The position numbers and the translations under genes are program-made. Positions 9,605-17,694 of a DNA stretch of 64,000 bases are shown here, piece after piece. The stretch is from positions 62,001 through 126,000 of the forward strand of contig CAZMZJ010000004.1 in the NCBI GenBank assembly GCA_964570825.1, in the 5' to 3' direction. A model generated the notes under the pieces. The model saw only the letters and a list, made by a program, of their open reading frames with translations, did not search any database and was not told where the DNA came from. Every line of letters begins with the position of its first letter. Within the stretch, counting starts at the first letter, position 1. This stretch comes from UMGS1002 sp964570825 (lineage in GTDB: Bacteria; Bacillota; Clostridia; Oscillospirales; CAG-272).

Positions 9605-11149
9605 ATGGAAAAGTATAATAAAGGCGAGTTCGTGCCGGGAAGCTTCAGGGTGCCGGTCAGCGACAGAATGCTGACGACCGAGCTTTCCGAGGATTTTACG
9701 CTGCCCGATTATCAGCCGGAGATCAGGCGGCTGCTCCGCATCGATATCACACTGCCTCCCCCCGCCCGCTATATAGGGGCAAACGGCGCGGAATTTTCGG
9801 GGAACGCGCATTATGACGTGCTATACGCCGGCGGAGACGGACAGCTATACACCTCGCGGCTGTCGTCCGAGTACGGATTCGAGGCTCCGTTTGACGATGT
9901 TTCCGACGCCAATACCGGTGACGACGTAACGGTGCTTGCTGATATAGTACCGGATACCGTGGTGGGCAGGGTCATGGCTCCGCGCAAAGTGGGAATAAGG
10001 ACGAGGCTGCGCTCGCATGTGCGCTGCTTTGCGAATTGCAGGCAGGACGAGAAAGTAACGGGTCTTGACAATACGACATCTTTGCGCCGGCTTACCGACA
10101 CCGGTTCATATGCCAACATAAAACACGGCGTCGAGGACTCGATCCCGATGAGCGACGAGGTGATTCCGGAGCAGAAGGAGGGCGAGATCCGCGTTATCGG
10201 AGCCGACGGAAACGTGTTTGTCAGCGAAGCGACGGCGACGAACAACGGGGTTGCATGCCGCGGGGATCTGATTCTCAAGCTCATGATCTGCCGCGAGGGC
10301 ACCGATGGAATGCCGGAAATTATTGTACGTAAACTGCCGTTTTCACATGAAATCAGCATTGAGGGGGTATCTCCCGGCTGGGATTGCCGTGCATGGGGCA
10401 CCTGCAACGATATTGCCGTTACGGTAGGCGAGGGCAGGCTGGCGTGCGAGGCAAAAATGGCCCTTGAGGCCGACGCCCAGAAAGCCGAGACATTCGAATA
10501 CACAAAGGATATGTATTCGACGGCGGCGGACAGCGATATAAGCATGACTGAGCGCAATATTCCGGTTCCGCTGCGCTGCATGAACGGCAATTTTACGCAG
10601 AGCGGCGTATTTGACGCAAAGGAAAACAATATTCCGGCAAGCGCGCGTGTGGTGGACGCAAATGGGAACGCATCAATGAACTCGGCGGCGGTGGAGAAAG
10701 GCCGCTGCGTTCTCACGGGGGATGTCCGTTATAATATACTCTTCAACGACAACGGGGAATGGAGCAGCCGCGAGCTGACGCAGCCGTTCAGGTATGAGTT
10801 TGATATTCCCGCCGGGAACCCCGACTGCTCGGCTGTTCTGACGGTTACAGGCTGCCGCGCAAGAATGGACGGAGAAAGAATAGCGGTTGACTCCGAGATT
10901 GCGGCTGCAGTGAGGGCTATTTCGTCACAGCCGGTCAGAATGGTTGATGAGGCCGTTTTCTCCGGCAGCGTAAGCCGGAAGCGCGGGGAGTGGACGATTG
11001 TCTATCCGGATGATTCTGACACTCTGTGGGCAATTTCAAAAAGGTATCATGCCGATGCGGACCGGCTCGCGGTCTCAAATGCCATCAAGGCTTCGGGCTC
11101 GCCGAACGGCGCCGACAGCCTTGCCGGCGTGAAGTACATAATTATTTAA
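9605..11149 (+). CDS. SPOCS-domain (DUF3794) and LysM spore-associated protein, SipL-like
   Basis: The 514-residue protein contains repeated SPOCS/DUF3794 modules; the N-terminal one shows VPVSDRMLTTELSEDFTLPD and LRIDITL. It ends in a LysM domain (about 465-514, DTLWAISKRYHADADRLAVSN). SipL of Clostridioides difficile has this make-up and links the coat base protein SpoIVA to the forespore surface. A mother-cell coat-assembly role is therefore the best inference. The ATG has CGGAGGAG upstream. A GC-rich terminator follows. Confidence 0.87.
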   Translation: MEKYNKGEFVPGSFRVPVSDRMLTTELSEDFTLPDYQPEIRRLLRIDITLPPPARYIGANGAEFSGNAHYDVLYAGGDGQLYTSRLSSEYGFEAPFDDVSDANTGDDVTVLADIVPDTVVGRVMAPRKVGIRTRLRSHVRCFANCRQDEKVTGLDNTTSLRRLTDTGSYANIKHGVEDSIPMSDEVIPEQKEGEIRVIGADGNVFVSEATATNNGVACRGDLILKLMICREGTDGMPEIIVRKLPFSHEISIEGVSPGWDCRAWGTCNDIAVTVGEGRLACEAKMALEADAQKAETFEYTKDMYSTAADSDISMTERNIPVPLRCMNGNFTQSGVFDAKENNIPASARVVDANGNASMNSAAVEKGRCVLTGDVRYNILFNDNGEWSSRELTQPFRYEFDIPAGNPDCSAVLTVTGCRARMDGERIAVDSEIAAAVRAISSQPVRMVDEAVFSGSVSRKRGEWTIVYPDDSDTLWAISKRYHADADRLAVSNAIKASGSPNGADSLAGVKYIII

Positions 11150-11159
11150 TGAAGAAAAC

Positions 11160-11187
11160 GCCCCGGCGGAAAACCGCCGGGGCTTAT
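11160..11187. terminator. Bidirectional terminator
   Basis: GCCCCGGCGG (11160-11169) pairs perfectly with CCGCCGGGGC (11174-11183) around an AAAA loop, between converging genes. The T-run on the plus side is weak. Confidence 0.75.
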
Positions 11188-11200
11188 GGTCAAAATTTTA

Positions 11201-12310
11201 TCAGTCCTCGAAGGGGAATTTATACTGCGTGAGCTTCAGCTCGTTTCTGATGGCGATAAGTTCCTTCTGAACCGCGTCGTTGATCGGAACGCCGTCCTTG
11301 CGGGCGATGCGGACGTCGAATTCTTTTTCGCCGGCTGTGTAGATGCGCTCAGCTCCGGGAGCTTTTTCTGAAGCGCGGAGAGCGCGGCAGATATCGCCTG
11401 CGGTCTTGCGGAATGTGACCTCGCCCATGAAGTGGTCGGTGTCGATAGCGAAGAAGAAGTGGCCGAGGTGGAACGGGATCTTTTCGCCGTTGGGACCGAT
11501 TCCGGAAAGAGCCTTCATAAAGGGTCCTCCGGTAAGAGCCGCGGAGAGTATTTCAACAGTTGCGGCATAGCCGTAGCCCTTGTATCCGGCAAGTTCCTCG
11601 CCTATACCGCCGAGAGGAGCGAGAGCTGCTTCGCCGGTATTGAGCTCCTTGAGAATAGCTACCGAGTCGGTGTGCGGCTTGCCGTCGCGGCCGATGACCA
11701 TTCCTTCCGGAGTCTTCTTGCCGATTCTTGCGTAATACTCTATCTTGCCGCGCTGAACTATCGATGTTGCGCAGTCAATAACGAAATCGAACGCCTCGTC
11801 GGTGGGAAGGCCGAAGGTGAGGGGGTTGGTGCCCATCATATTTTCTACGCCGAATGTAGGAGCGATGGACGGGCGTGCGTTTGTTCCGGTGATGCCTATG
11901 CAGCCGTTTCTTGCAGCCATTGAAGCATAGTAGCCGGCGATGCCATAGTGGCATGAGTTCTGGACGGCGACGCCGCCCATGCCGTACTTCTTTGCCTTCT
12001 CAATAGCCATGCTCATAGCCTTGTGGCCGACAACCTGTCCCATTCCGTCGCCGCCGTCAAGGACCGCTGTGGTTTCGGTTTCCTTGATAACAGTGATTTT
12101 TGTAACGGGATTCTGAATTCCGGCCTTGATTCTGTCAAGGTAGATGGGTTTGAAGCGGTTTACGCCGTGGGATTCGATGCCACGCTTGTCGCTCTCAAGA
12201 AGAACGTCTGCGCAGATGATGGCATCCTGACGGGGAATTCCGTAACCGACGAAAGCGTCGATAACGAAATTTGTGATTGTTGTCCAATCGACTACATTTG
12301 TTTTTGCCAT
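11201..12310 (-). CDS. Malate/L-lactate/ureidoglycolate dehydrogenase family protein (Ldh_2)
   Basis: The 369-residue protein belongs to the NAD(P)-dependent Ldh_2 family (YbiC/AllD/ComC type), which interconverts 2-hydroxy and 2-keto acids. Conserved parts include VLLESDKRGIESHGVNR with the active-site His, NSCHYGIAGYYA, GITGTNARPSIAP, NPLTFGLP, and a C-terminal LGHFFFAID. The substrate cannot be read from sequence. It is a single-gene unit with GGAGGAA before the ATG. The nearby sugar oxidoreductase and isomerase genes at 15.4-17.6 kb suggest carbon metabolism but are not in the same operon. Confidence 0.9.
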   Translation of the reverse strand: MAKTNVVDWTTITNFVIDAFVGYGIPRQDAIICADVLLESDKRGIESHGVNRFKPIYLDRIKAGIQNPVTKITVIKETETTAVLDGGDGMGQVVGHKAMSMAIEKAKKYGMGGVAVQNSCHYGIAGYYASMAARNGCIGITGTNARPSIAPTFGVENMMGTNPLTFGLPTDEAFDFVIDCATSIVQRGKIEYYARIGKKTPEGMVIGRDGKPHTDSVAILKELNTGEAALAPLGGIGEELAGYKGYGYAATVEILSAALTGGPFMKALSGIGPNGEKIPFHLGHFFFAIDTDHFMGEVTFRKTAGDICRALRASEKAPGAERIYTAGEKEFDVRIARKDGVPINDAVQKELIAIRNELKLTQYKFPFED

Positions 12311-12615
12311 TTATTTATATTCCTCCATGCCGTTTATGCGGCTTAAAATTTGACACTCTGCCACTATGACAGTATTACAAAATAATGAACAGATGATTCC
12401 GTTACTTGGAATATTCTATCACACGCAAATGATTTTTGCAACATTTATAATGAAAAAACGCAGAGTTTGTGAAAAGGGTACTCTAAAGCTTATTAAATTA
12501 ACATCGGTATTGTTTATTTCATAACAATAATGTACAAATTTTAAGTTCGGAATTTGTGCAGTACGAAGAAATTCATAATTTGTTTACAAATTGGCCATAA
12601 ATATTAAAAAAACTC

Positions 12616-12644
12616 TTGACAAGATATGGGAGGCGTGCTATAAT
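12616..12644 (+). promoter_or_regulatory. Consensus sigma-A promoter (distal)
   Basis: TTGACA (12616-12621), a 17-bp spacer and TATAAT (12639-12644) match the consensus perfectly. A start near 12651 would give a ~270-nt leader before the lamin-tail gene, or a separate small RNA. Confidence 0.75.
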
Positions 12645-12854
12645 AACGGCGTCGACGCAAGGTGCTTTATCTTATTGAGAAATTTTATGTGCCGCGGACT
12701 TTTTTCTGCTTTCTTATCAGTCTTTCGAATAACGCAAAAGACGGCTGAAAATAAAAAAATGTCCCATCTGTGAATAAACTTTCTCAATACCGTAAATTAT
12801 TTCAAAACACCCCCGAAAATGCTTGTTTTCTATGGAAATTTGGCTGGAAGGGTA

Positions 12855-12883
12855 TTGACACGTCGGCAGAAATTGATTATAAT
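12855..12883 (+). promoter_or_regulatory. Consensus sigma-A promoter for the lamin-tail-domain gene
   Basis: TTGACA (12855-12860), a 17-bp spacer and TATAAT (12878-12883) are followed by AAGGAAGG at 12905-12912 and the ATG at 12922. A perfect promoter with 17-bp spacing suggests high expression. Confidence 0.88.
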
Positions 12884-12921
12884 TAAGCCAACAAAAAATT
12901 CGAAAAGGAAGGTATTTACCT

Positions 12922-15015
12922 ATGCGTAAAATTCTTTCTGTCGTCCTGGTTGTGGTTATGCTGGCAGCACTTATGACAGTGCTCCCGATAAACGCAGTTG
13001 CAGTGACGCCGGATCTGCTTATCACAGAGGTCTGCCCGGACTCTACAGGCTTGTCCGGTAACGGAAGCGACAGCTCTGACTGCTTCGAATTCATAGAGAT
13101 TTACAACGCCGGCTCAACGCCCGTTAACCTCTATGATTATACAATGACTTTCGGAAAAGCTTCAGTCGGCTCGGATCCTTCAAGCAAGGCATTCGAAAAG
13201 GTTGACCCGATCCAGCAGAAAGGCCTCGGAGCTTACAACACCGCCGGAACGATTTGCACCGCAAACTATGACGGCAACAACTCCGCTTATTATCCGAAAA
13301 ACCCCGAAACAGCAATCCTTGAGCCCGGCAAGACTGCCGTTATCTGGTTCGTTCTCGGCGATGCAATTGGTGAAGCGGTCGCAAGAGGCTCAGCTCTTAC
13401 AATAGACGATTTCAAGAGCTACTACAATATGGATGATTACAGCGCCGACGCTCTGAACAATATACTTATCGTTGCGGTTGACGCTAACGGAAACTCCGCT
13501 ACTACTACAAAGACTACCACATATACAAGCACCGGAACCGACACGAGCACAATCAATGTCGGCGGCGTTGACAGCGCAAGCGTGGACGCCAACAAGATGA
13601 GCGGCCGTTTCAACCTCTATAACTCAAGCTACAGAGTATATGGCATCATAAAGACTGCTGATCTTGAAACAATAATGAAGAACAACAGCGGCGATATTAC
13701 AAAGGGCACATTCGCAAGCTGCGTAAGCTATGCTTATGCAAACTATGATAAGGCTGACGTAAACTACAACCTTATGTATAAGGTTACAAACGCAGCCGGC
13801 ATAGCTGCCGCAGGCTCACTTGCCGATACATCATATAACTTTATAGTTTCCAACAATAAGGTTGATCTTTGCTACTCCGGAACAGGCAAATCGGCAGGCA
13901 AGATAAAGTACATGGGATGGGATTCCGTACAGTATGTTACCCCCGGTCTTCTCCTGCCCAGTCAGGTTAACAATTTTATAAACTATTCATCCTTCGGTCT
14001 GTCCTCATGCGCAGCTCCGAACCCGAATCTTGCTTATGTCCGTAATGTGAAGACGCCTGCTTCATATGTTTCAAGAGTGGCTTACACCGCATATCTGCAG
14101 AACTTCTACGGCATGGCCAACTCCACCGACAGCGACGCTATTCTCGCGGCTCTCGGCTGGACTAAGTCGACCTACCTCAACAGCTGCGGAACCGCAAGAT
14201 ACTCTATCGTTGACGGCCAGCTGATCGTCGACAACCTCAGCACCAGCACAATGGAATCTAAGGATTCAATCGTTACTATTGCCGATGTGCGCGAAATTGC
14301 ACAGGATGATTATACGGTTGAATATCAGCTCACTTATCTTGAAGCTCAGGAGAACCTGAGATATGCGGCTGTCGTTTACAACTTCAACGGAAAATGCGCT
14401 TATGATATCTTTATTCTCCGCGTAAACGGCGCAGGCAACAACCAGGGACGCAATCAAGCTACATATACGACATATGATGACAAGACAAGCGTTTATTATG
14501 CTCCCAACTCTGACGCAAATTCAACGCAGACCTCTCTGCTGAACAAGATTACTTTCGGCGCTGAAAAGGTTTATTCGACAACCAGCACTGATATATCCAC
14601 ATTCACAGCTGAACAGAAAGCGCAGTATGCTCCTCTTGTCGGCAGAACTCTGAATGTAAAGGTTGAAGTCAACCAGATGGCAGGACCGAAGCTTTATGTA
14701 AACGACATTCTTGTTTCCGAAGCTGCTAACAATGCCGGAGTGGCTCTCAATCCTCTGTGGGGAATCAAGACTAATACAAGCGATACCTTAATCGGTCTGT
14801 TTGTTTCCGGAAGAGTCAAGGTGGCTATCGACAACATCAAGGTAACAGGTTATACCGAAGCTTATTCCGATGTTAAACTTGCTGCACAGGCTAACGCTAA
14901 CCTTGTCGAGCCGGCTACAGGCGACGCTACAATTTATGTTGCAGTCGCTATGGCAGTTTCCTTCATCTCGCTCGCAGCACTCGTTGTTGTAAAGCGCAGA
15001 AAGAATGAGAACTGA
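12922..15015 (+). CDS. Secreted, membrane-anchored lamin-tail-domain (LTD) protein
   Basis: The 697-residue protein starts with a signal peptide (MRKILSVVLVVVMLAAL, cleavage near residue 27). A lamin-tail-like domain follows (LLITEVCPDSTG, CFEFIEIYNAGSTPVNLYDY), then a long Thr/Ser/Asn/Tyr-rich region. It ends with a hydrophobic helix (about 667-690) and the basic tail KRRKNEN. No LPXTG motif precedes that helix, so plain membrane anchoring is likely. LTD domains in bacterial surface proteins are often fused to nucleases, but no nuclease motif is visible here. Residues 420-640 may be a concanavalin-like fold. Two consensus promoters and codon choice unlike its neighbours (many AAG/AAC/CTT) suggest an abundant protein. 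Confidence 0.75.
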   Translation: MRKILSVVLVVVMLAALMTVLPINAVAVTPDLLITEVCPDSTGLSGNGSDSSDCFEFIEIYNAGSTPVNLYDYTMTFGKASVGSDPSSKAFEKVDPIQQKGLGAYNTAGTICTANYDGNNSAYYPKNPETAILEPGKTAVIWFVLGDAIGEAVARGSALTIDDFKSYYNMDDYSADALNNILIVAVDANGNSATTTKTTTYTSTGTDTSTINVGGVDSASVDANKMSGRFNLYNSSYRVYGIIKTADLETIMKNNSGDITKGTFASCVSYAYANYDKADVNYNLMYKVTNAAGIAAAGSLADTSYNFIVSNNKVDLCYSGTGKSAGKIKYMGWDSVQYVTPGLLLPSQVNNFINYSSFGLSSCAAPNPNLAYVRNVKTPASYVSRVAYTAYLQNFYGMANSTDSDAILAALGWTKSTYLNSCGTARYSIVDGQLIVDNLSTSTMESKDSIVTIADVREIAQDDYTVEYQLTYLEAQENLRYAAVVYNFNGKCAYDIFILRVNGAGNNQGRNQATYTTYDDKTSVYYAPNSDANSTQTSLLNKITFGAEKVYSTTSTDISTFTAEQKAQYAPLVGRTLNVKVEVNQMAGPKLYVNDILVSEAANNAGVALNPLWGIKTNTSDTLIGLFVSGRVKVAIDNIKVTGYTEAYSDVKLAAQANANLVEPATGDATIYVAVAMAVSFISLAALVVVKRRKNEN

Positions 15016-15047
15016 TCTGTAACAAAAATATCTTAATAAGATAAAAA

Positions 15048-15084
15048 CAGCCGCTGAGGACATATTGTCCGCAGCGGCTGTTTT
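15048..15084 (+). terminator. Rho-independent terminator after the LTD gene
   Basis: CAGCCGCTG pairs with CAGCGGCTG, and the inner arms GGACA/TGTCC pair with one bulge. TTTT follows. Confidence 0.85.
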
Positions 15085-15394
15085 CTGCCGCTTTTACTTA
15101 AGGTCGAAGTAAAAAACAGTATAATTATTATCGGACGGATGCGGGTGCTATTGTGAAAAATACGGGCAGGCGAAAAGCAGCACCGCGCCGTTTTTAGCCA
15201 TGACAATATTAAAAAAAATTGCATGACAAAACCGATGCAAAGGATATGGATTTTCCGGTGTCCAAACAATCATGCAACAGATCAAATTTATTCAAAACAC
15301 AATACATATTGCATTACACAATTATAAAATGTACAAAATAATTACCCGGCAATAGTGCATAACGCCGATATGGAACAAAAAAATGAAATTTTAC

Positions 15395-15423
15395 TTGCAA
15401 AATTAACATTAAAGTTGTATCAT
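15395..15423 (+). promoter_or_regulatory. Candidate promoter for the Gfo/Idh operon
   Basis: TTGCAA (15395-15400), a 17-bp spacer and TATCAT (15418-15423) precede the ATG at 15463, with ATAAGGAG before it. Confidence 0.5.
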
Positions 15424-15462
15424 ACATTCTGGAGAAATAATTTATTATAAGGAGTAGATTTA

Positions 15463-16557
15463 ATGGGAATTGGTCCTTGCGATATAGTCAGAGTCGGTAT
15501 TATCGGATGCGGCGGAATTGCCAATGGCAAACATATGCCCGCTCTGAAAAAACTCAAAAATGTGGAGATGGTGGCATTCTGCGATATTATAGAAAGCCGG
15601 GCCGAAGCGGCAAAGGAAAAGTACGGCACGCCGGACGCCGCTGTCTATACCGAGTACAAAAAGCTGCTTGAAGATAAAACAATTGACGTGGTGCATGTGC
15701 TGACGCCAAACCGCTCGCACAGCATCATTACAGTCGACGCGCTTGAGGCCGGAAAGCATGTAATGTGCGAAAAACCGATGGCTATAAATTCGGCCGAGGC
15801 CAAAAAAATGCTCGACGCGGCGGCGCGCACAGGTAAAAAACTGACGATAGGATATCAGAGCCGCCACAGACCGGACTCGATTTACCTGAAGCAGGAGGTA
15901 GAGGCCGGAACGCTCGGAGATATTTATTATGCAAAGGCAACGGCAATTCGGCGCCGCGCCGTGCCTACCTGGGGCGTGTTTCTCAACGAATACGAGCAGG
16001 GAGGCGGCCCTCTGATTGACATCGGCACTCATGCGCTTGACCTGACGCTCTGGATGATGGACAACTACAAGCCCAAATACTGCGTCGGAACCACTTATCA
16101 CGCGCTTAACAATTCAAAAAACCAGGGCAACGACTGGGGCGACTGGGATCCTGAAAAATTTACCGTCGAGGACAGCGCCTTCGGCTTCATCGTAATGGAG
16201 AACGGCGCCACAATCAACCTCGAGGCCTCATGGGCGCTCAACACCCTTGACGCGCGCGAGGCCGTCACCCAGCTCTGCGGCACGCTCGGCGGCGCCGACA
16301 TGATTGATGGTCTGCGCTTCAACGGCATCAGAAACAATCAAAAATATATGTTCATTCCGCAGCTTGAGGGCAAGGGCGCGGCTTTCTACAGCGCCGGAAA
16401 GGCGGAGTCGCCGGCCGACCGCGAGGAGAGGCTCTGGATCGAGGCCGTCGTCAACGACAAGGCACCTCTTGTGCTTCCGGAACAGGCTTATGTCGTCACT
16501 CGCATACTCGAGGGAATTTACAAATCTGCCGCGACAGGGGATATTTACAGATTTTGA
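15463..16557 (+). CDS. Gfo/Idh/MocA-family NAD(P)-dependent oxidoreductase
   Basis: The 364-residue sugar dehydrogenase-like protein has an N-terminal Rossmann fold with VGIIGCGGIANGKHMPAL. The family's catalytic Lys appears in CEKPMA near residue 103. In the C-terminal half, GGGPLIDIGTHALDLTLWMM carries the Asp/His pair. Such enzymes oxidise or reduce sugars, sugar acids or inositols; the substrate is not readable. It is first in an operon with the sugar isomerase/epimerase-like gene 39 bp downstream, an arrangement typical of inositol or uncommon-sugar catabolism. Confidence 0.92.
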   Translation: MGIGPCDIVRVGIIGCGGIANGKHMPALKKLKNVEMVAFCDIIESRAEAAKEKYGTPDAAVYTEYKKLLEDKTIDVVHVLTPNRSHSIITVDALEAGKHVMCEKPMAINSAEAKKMLDAAARTGKKLTIGYQSRHRPDSIYLKQEVEAGTLGDIYYAKATAIRRRAVPTWGVFLNEYEQGGGPLIDIGTHALDLTLWMMDNYKPKYCVGTTYHALNNSKNQGNDWGDWDPEKFTVEDSAFGFIVMENGATINLEASWALNTLDAREAVTQLCGTLGGADMIDGLRFNGIRNNQKYMFIPQLEGKGAAFYSAGKAESPADREERLWIEAVVNDKAPLVLPEQAYVVTRILEGIYKSAATGDIYRF

Positions 16558-16596
16558 CGGCTAAGGACATTATAATCAAGAAAGGTAGGAATTCTT

Positions 16597-17565
16597 ATGA
16601 AACTGAGTGTTCTTGCAAATCTATACGGCTCAAAGCCGCTTGACGAAACCCTCCGCATCCTGACAGGCCTCGGCATACACACAGTCGAGATCGGCGCCGG
16701 CGGCTACCCCGGAAAGGCGCACTGCAATCCGGCGGAGCTTCTCGCCGACGACAGAAAATTCAATAAATTCGTTAACACTTTCAAAAAGTATGACGTTGAT
16801 ATATGTGCGCTGGCGTGCCACGGAAATCCTGTTCACCCCGACAAGGCGCTGGCTAAATCATTCGATGACGACTTCAAGGCGGCTGTGCTGCTTGCGGAAA
16901 AGCTTGGCGTTGATACTATAATCGGCTTTTCGGGCTGCCCGGGCGACCACGATGGTGCAAAATACCCCAACTGGGTCACCTGCCCGTGGCCTGACGATTT
17001 CCTGAAAATTCTTGAATGGCAGTGGAATGATGTGGTCATTCCCTACTGGAAGGAAACCGCGGCGTTCGCCAAGGAGCACGGCGTGAGCCGGATAGCTTTC
17101 GAAATGCATCCGGGTTTCTGCGTTTATAATCCCGAAACATTGCTGAAACTCCGCTCGGCGGTGGGCAACATCATCGGCGCAAACTTCGACCCGTCTCACC
17201 TCATATGGCAGGGAATGGATCCGGTGGCGGCAATCCGGGAGCTGGCGGGAGCGATTTATCACGTTCATGCCAAGGACACAAAACTCGACAAGTACAATAT
17301 CGCCAAGAACGGCGTGCTCGATACCAAGCACTACAGCGACGAGCTGCACCGCGCGTGGGTTTTCCGCACTGTCGGCTACGGCAACAACGAATCCTATTGG
17401 CGCGATATGATCAGCAACCTGCGCCTGTGCGGATATGACAGGGTGCTGTCAATCGAGCACGAGGACAGCGTCATGACAATAGACGAGGGCCTGCAAAAGG
17501 CGATTGCATTCTTAAAAGGCGTTACCATTTTTGAAGAAAAGCCAACTACTATGAGTTGGGCGTAA
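16597..17565 (+). CDS. Sugar phosphate isomerase/epimerase family protein (xylose isomerase-like TIM barrel)
   Basis: The 322-residue protein belongs to the AP endonuclease 2/xylose isomerase-like barrel family. Metal-ligand motifs are visible: IAFEMHPGF (Glu), ANFDPSHLIW (Asp, His), HVHAKDTK (His, Asp) and LSIEHEDS (Glu). It is inferred to isomerise, epimerise or dehydrate a sugar together with the preceding oxidoreductase. The ATG has AAGAAAGGTAGG upstream. A strong hairpin follows the stop codon. Confidence 0.9.
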   Translation: MKLSVLANLYGSKPLDETLRILTGLGIHTVEIGAGGYPGKAHCNPAELLADDRKFNKFVNTFKKYDVDICALACHGNPVHPDKALAKSFDDDFKAAVLLAEKLGVDTIIGFSGCPGDHDGAKYPNWVTCPWPDDFLKILEWQWNDVVIPYWKETAAFAKEHGVSRIAFEMHPGFCVYNPETLLKLRSAVGNIIGANFDPSHLIWQGMDPVAAIRELAGAIYHVHAKDTKLDKYNIAKNGVLDTKHYSDELHRAWVFRTVGYGNNESYWRDMISNLRLCGYDRVLSIEHEDSVMTIDEGLQKAIAFLKGVTIFEEKPTTMSWA

Positions 17566-17578
17566 GGTGCAACGCGCG

Positions 17579-17616
17579 CCGGGGGAGGGAAACTCTTATG
17601 AGTTCCGCTCCCCCGG
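17579..17616 (+). terminator. Strong hairpin after the sugar isomerase gene
   Basis: CCGGGGGAG (17579-17587) pairs with CTCCCCCGG (17608-17616), and the inner GGAACTC-like arms extend it. There is no clean T-run after it, so it may protect the 3' end rather than terminate. Confidence 0.5.
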
Positions 17617-17694
17617 TATCGTGAGATAAACTTTTGTTAAATATATGTCAGTGGACTTTCGCTCCTGATAAGCTGACAGAAAGGGTTTTACATA

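Larger units (their letters stand above)
12311..12921. other. 611-bp intergenic region with two consensus promoters
   Basis: This AT-rich stretch has no convincing gene. It holds two sigma-A-type promoters facing right (12616-12644 and 12855-12883). It also holds a 9-bp inverted pair, ATTGAGAAA (12674-12682) and TTTCTCAAT (12780-12788), about 100 bp apart within the longer leader. A 60-codon open frame from TTG at 12591 begins upstream of the first promoter and has no ribosome binding site. Confidence 0.6.
15016..15462. other. 447-bp intergenic region: terminator and candidate promoter only
   Basis: Past the terminator at 15048-15084 this is AT-rich with no convincing gene. The short open frames on the minus strand lack ribosome binding sites and family resemblance. 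A candidate promoter for the next operon lies at 15395-15423. Confidence 0.6.

Noticed and set aside
9811..10716. 300-codon minus-strand frame opposite the SPOCS-LysM gene
   Set aside because: Composition is that of an antisense shadow and the plus-strand gene has clear domains and a strong ribosome binding site.
12591..12773. 60-codon frame in the intergenic region
   Set aside because: It starts with TTG upstream of the local promoter, lacks a ribosome binding site and shows no family resemblance.
12311..12921. Riboswitch in the long leader
   Set aside because: No conserved riboswitch core was recognised; only one long-range pairing was seen.
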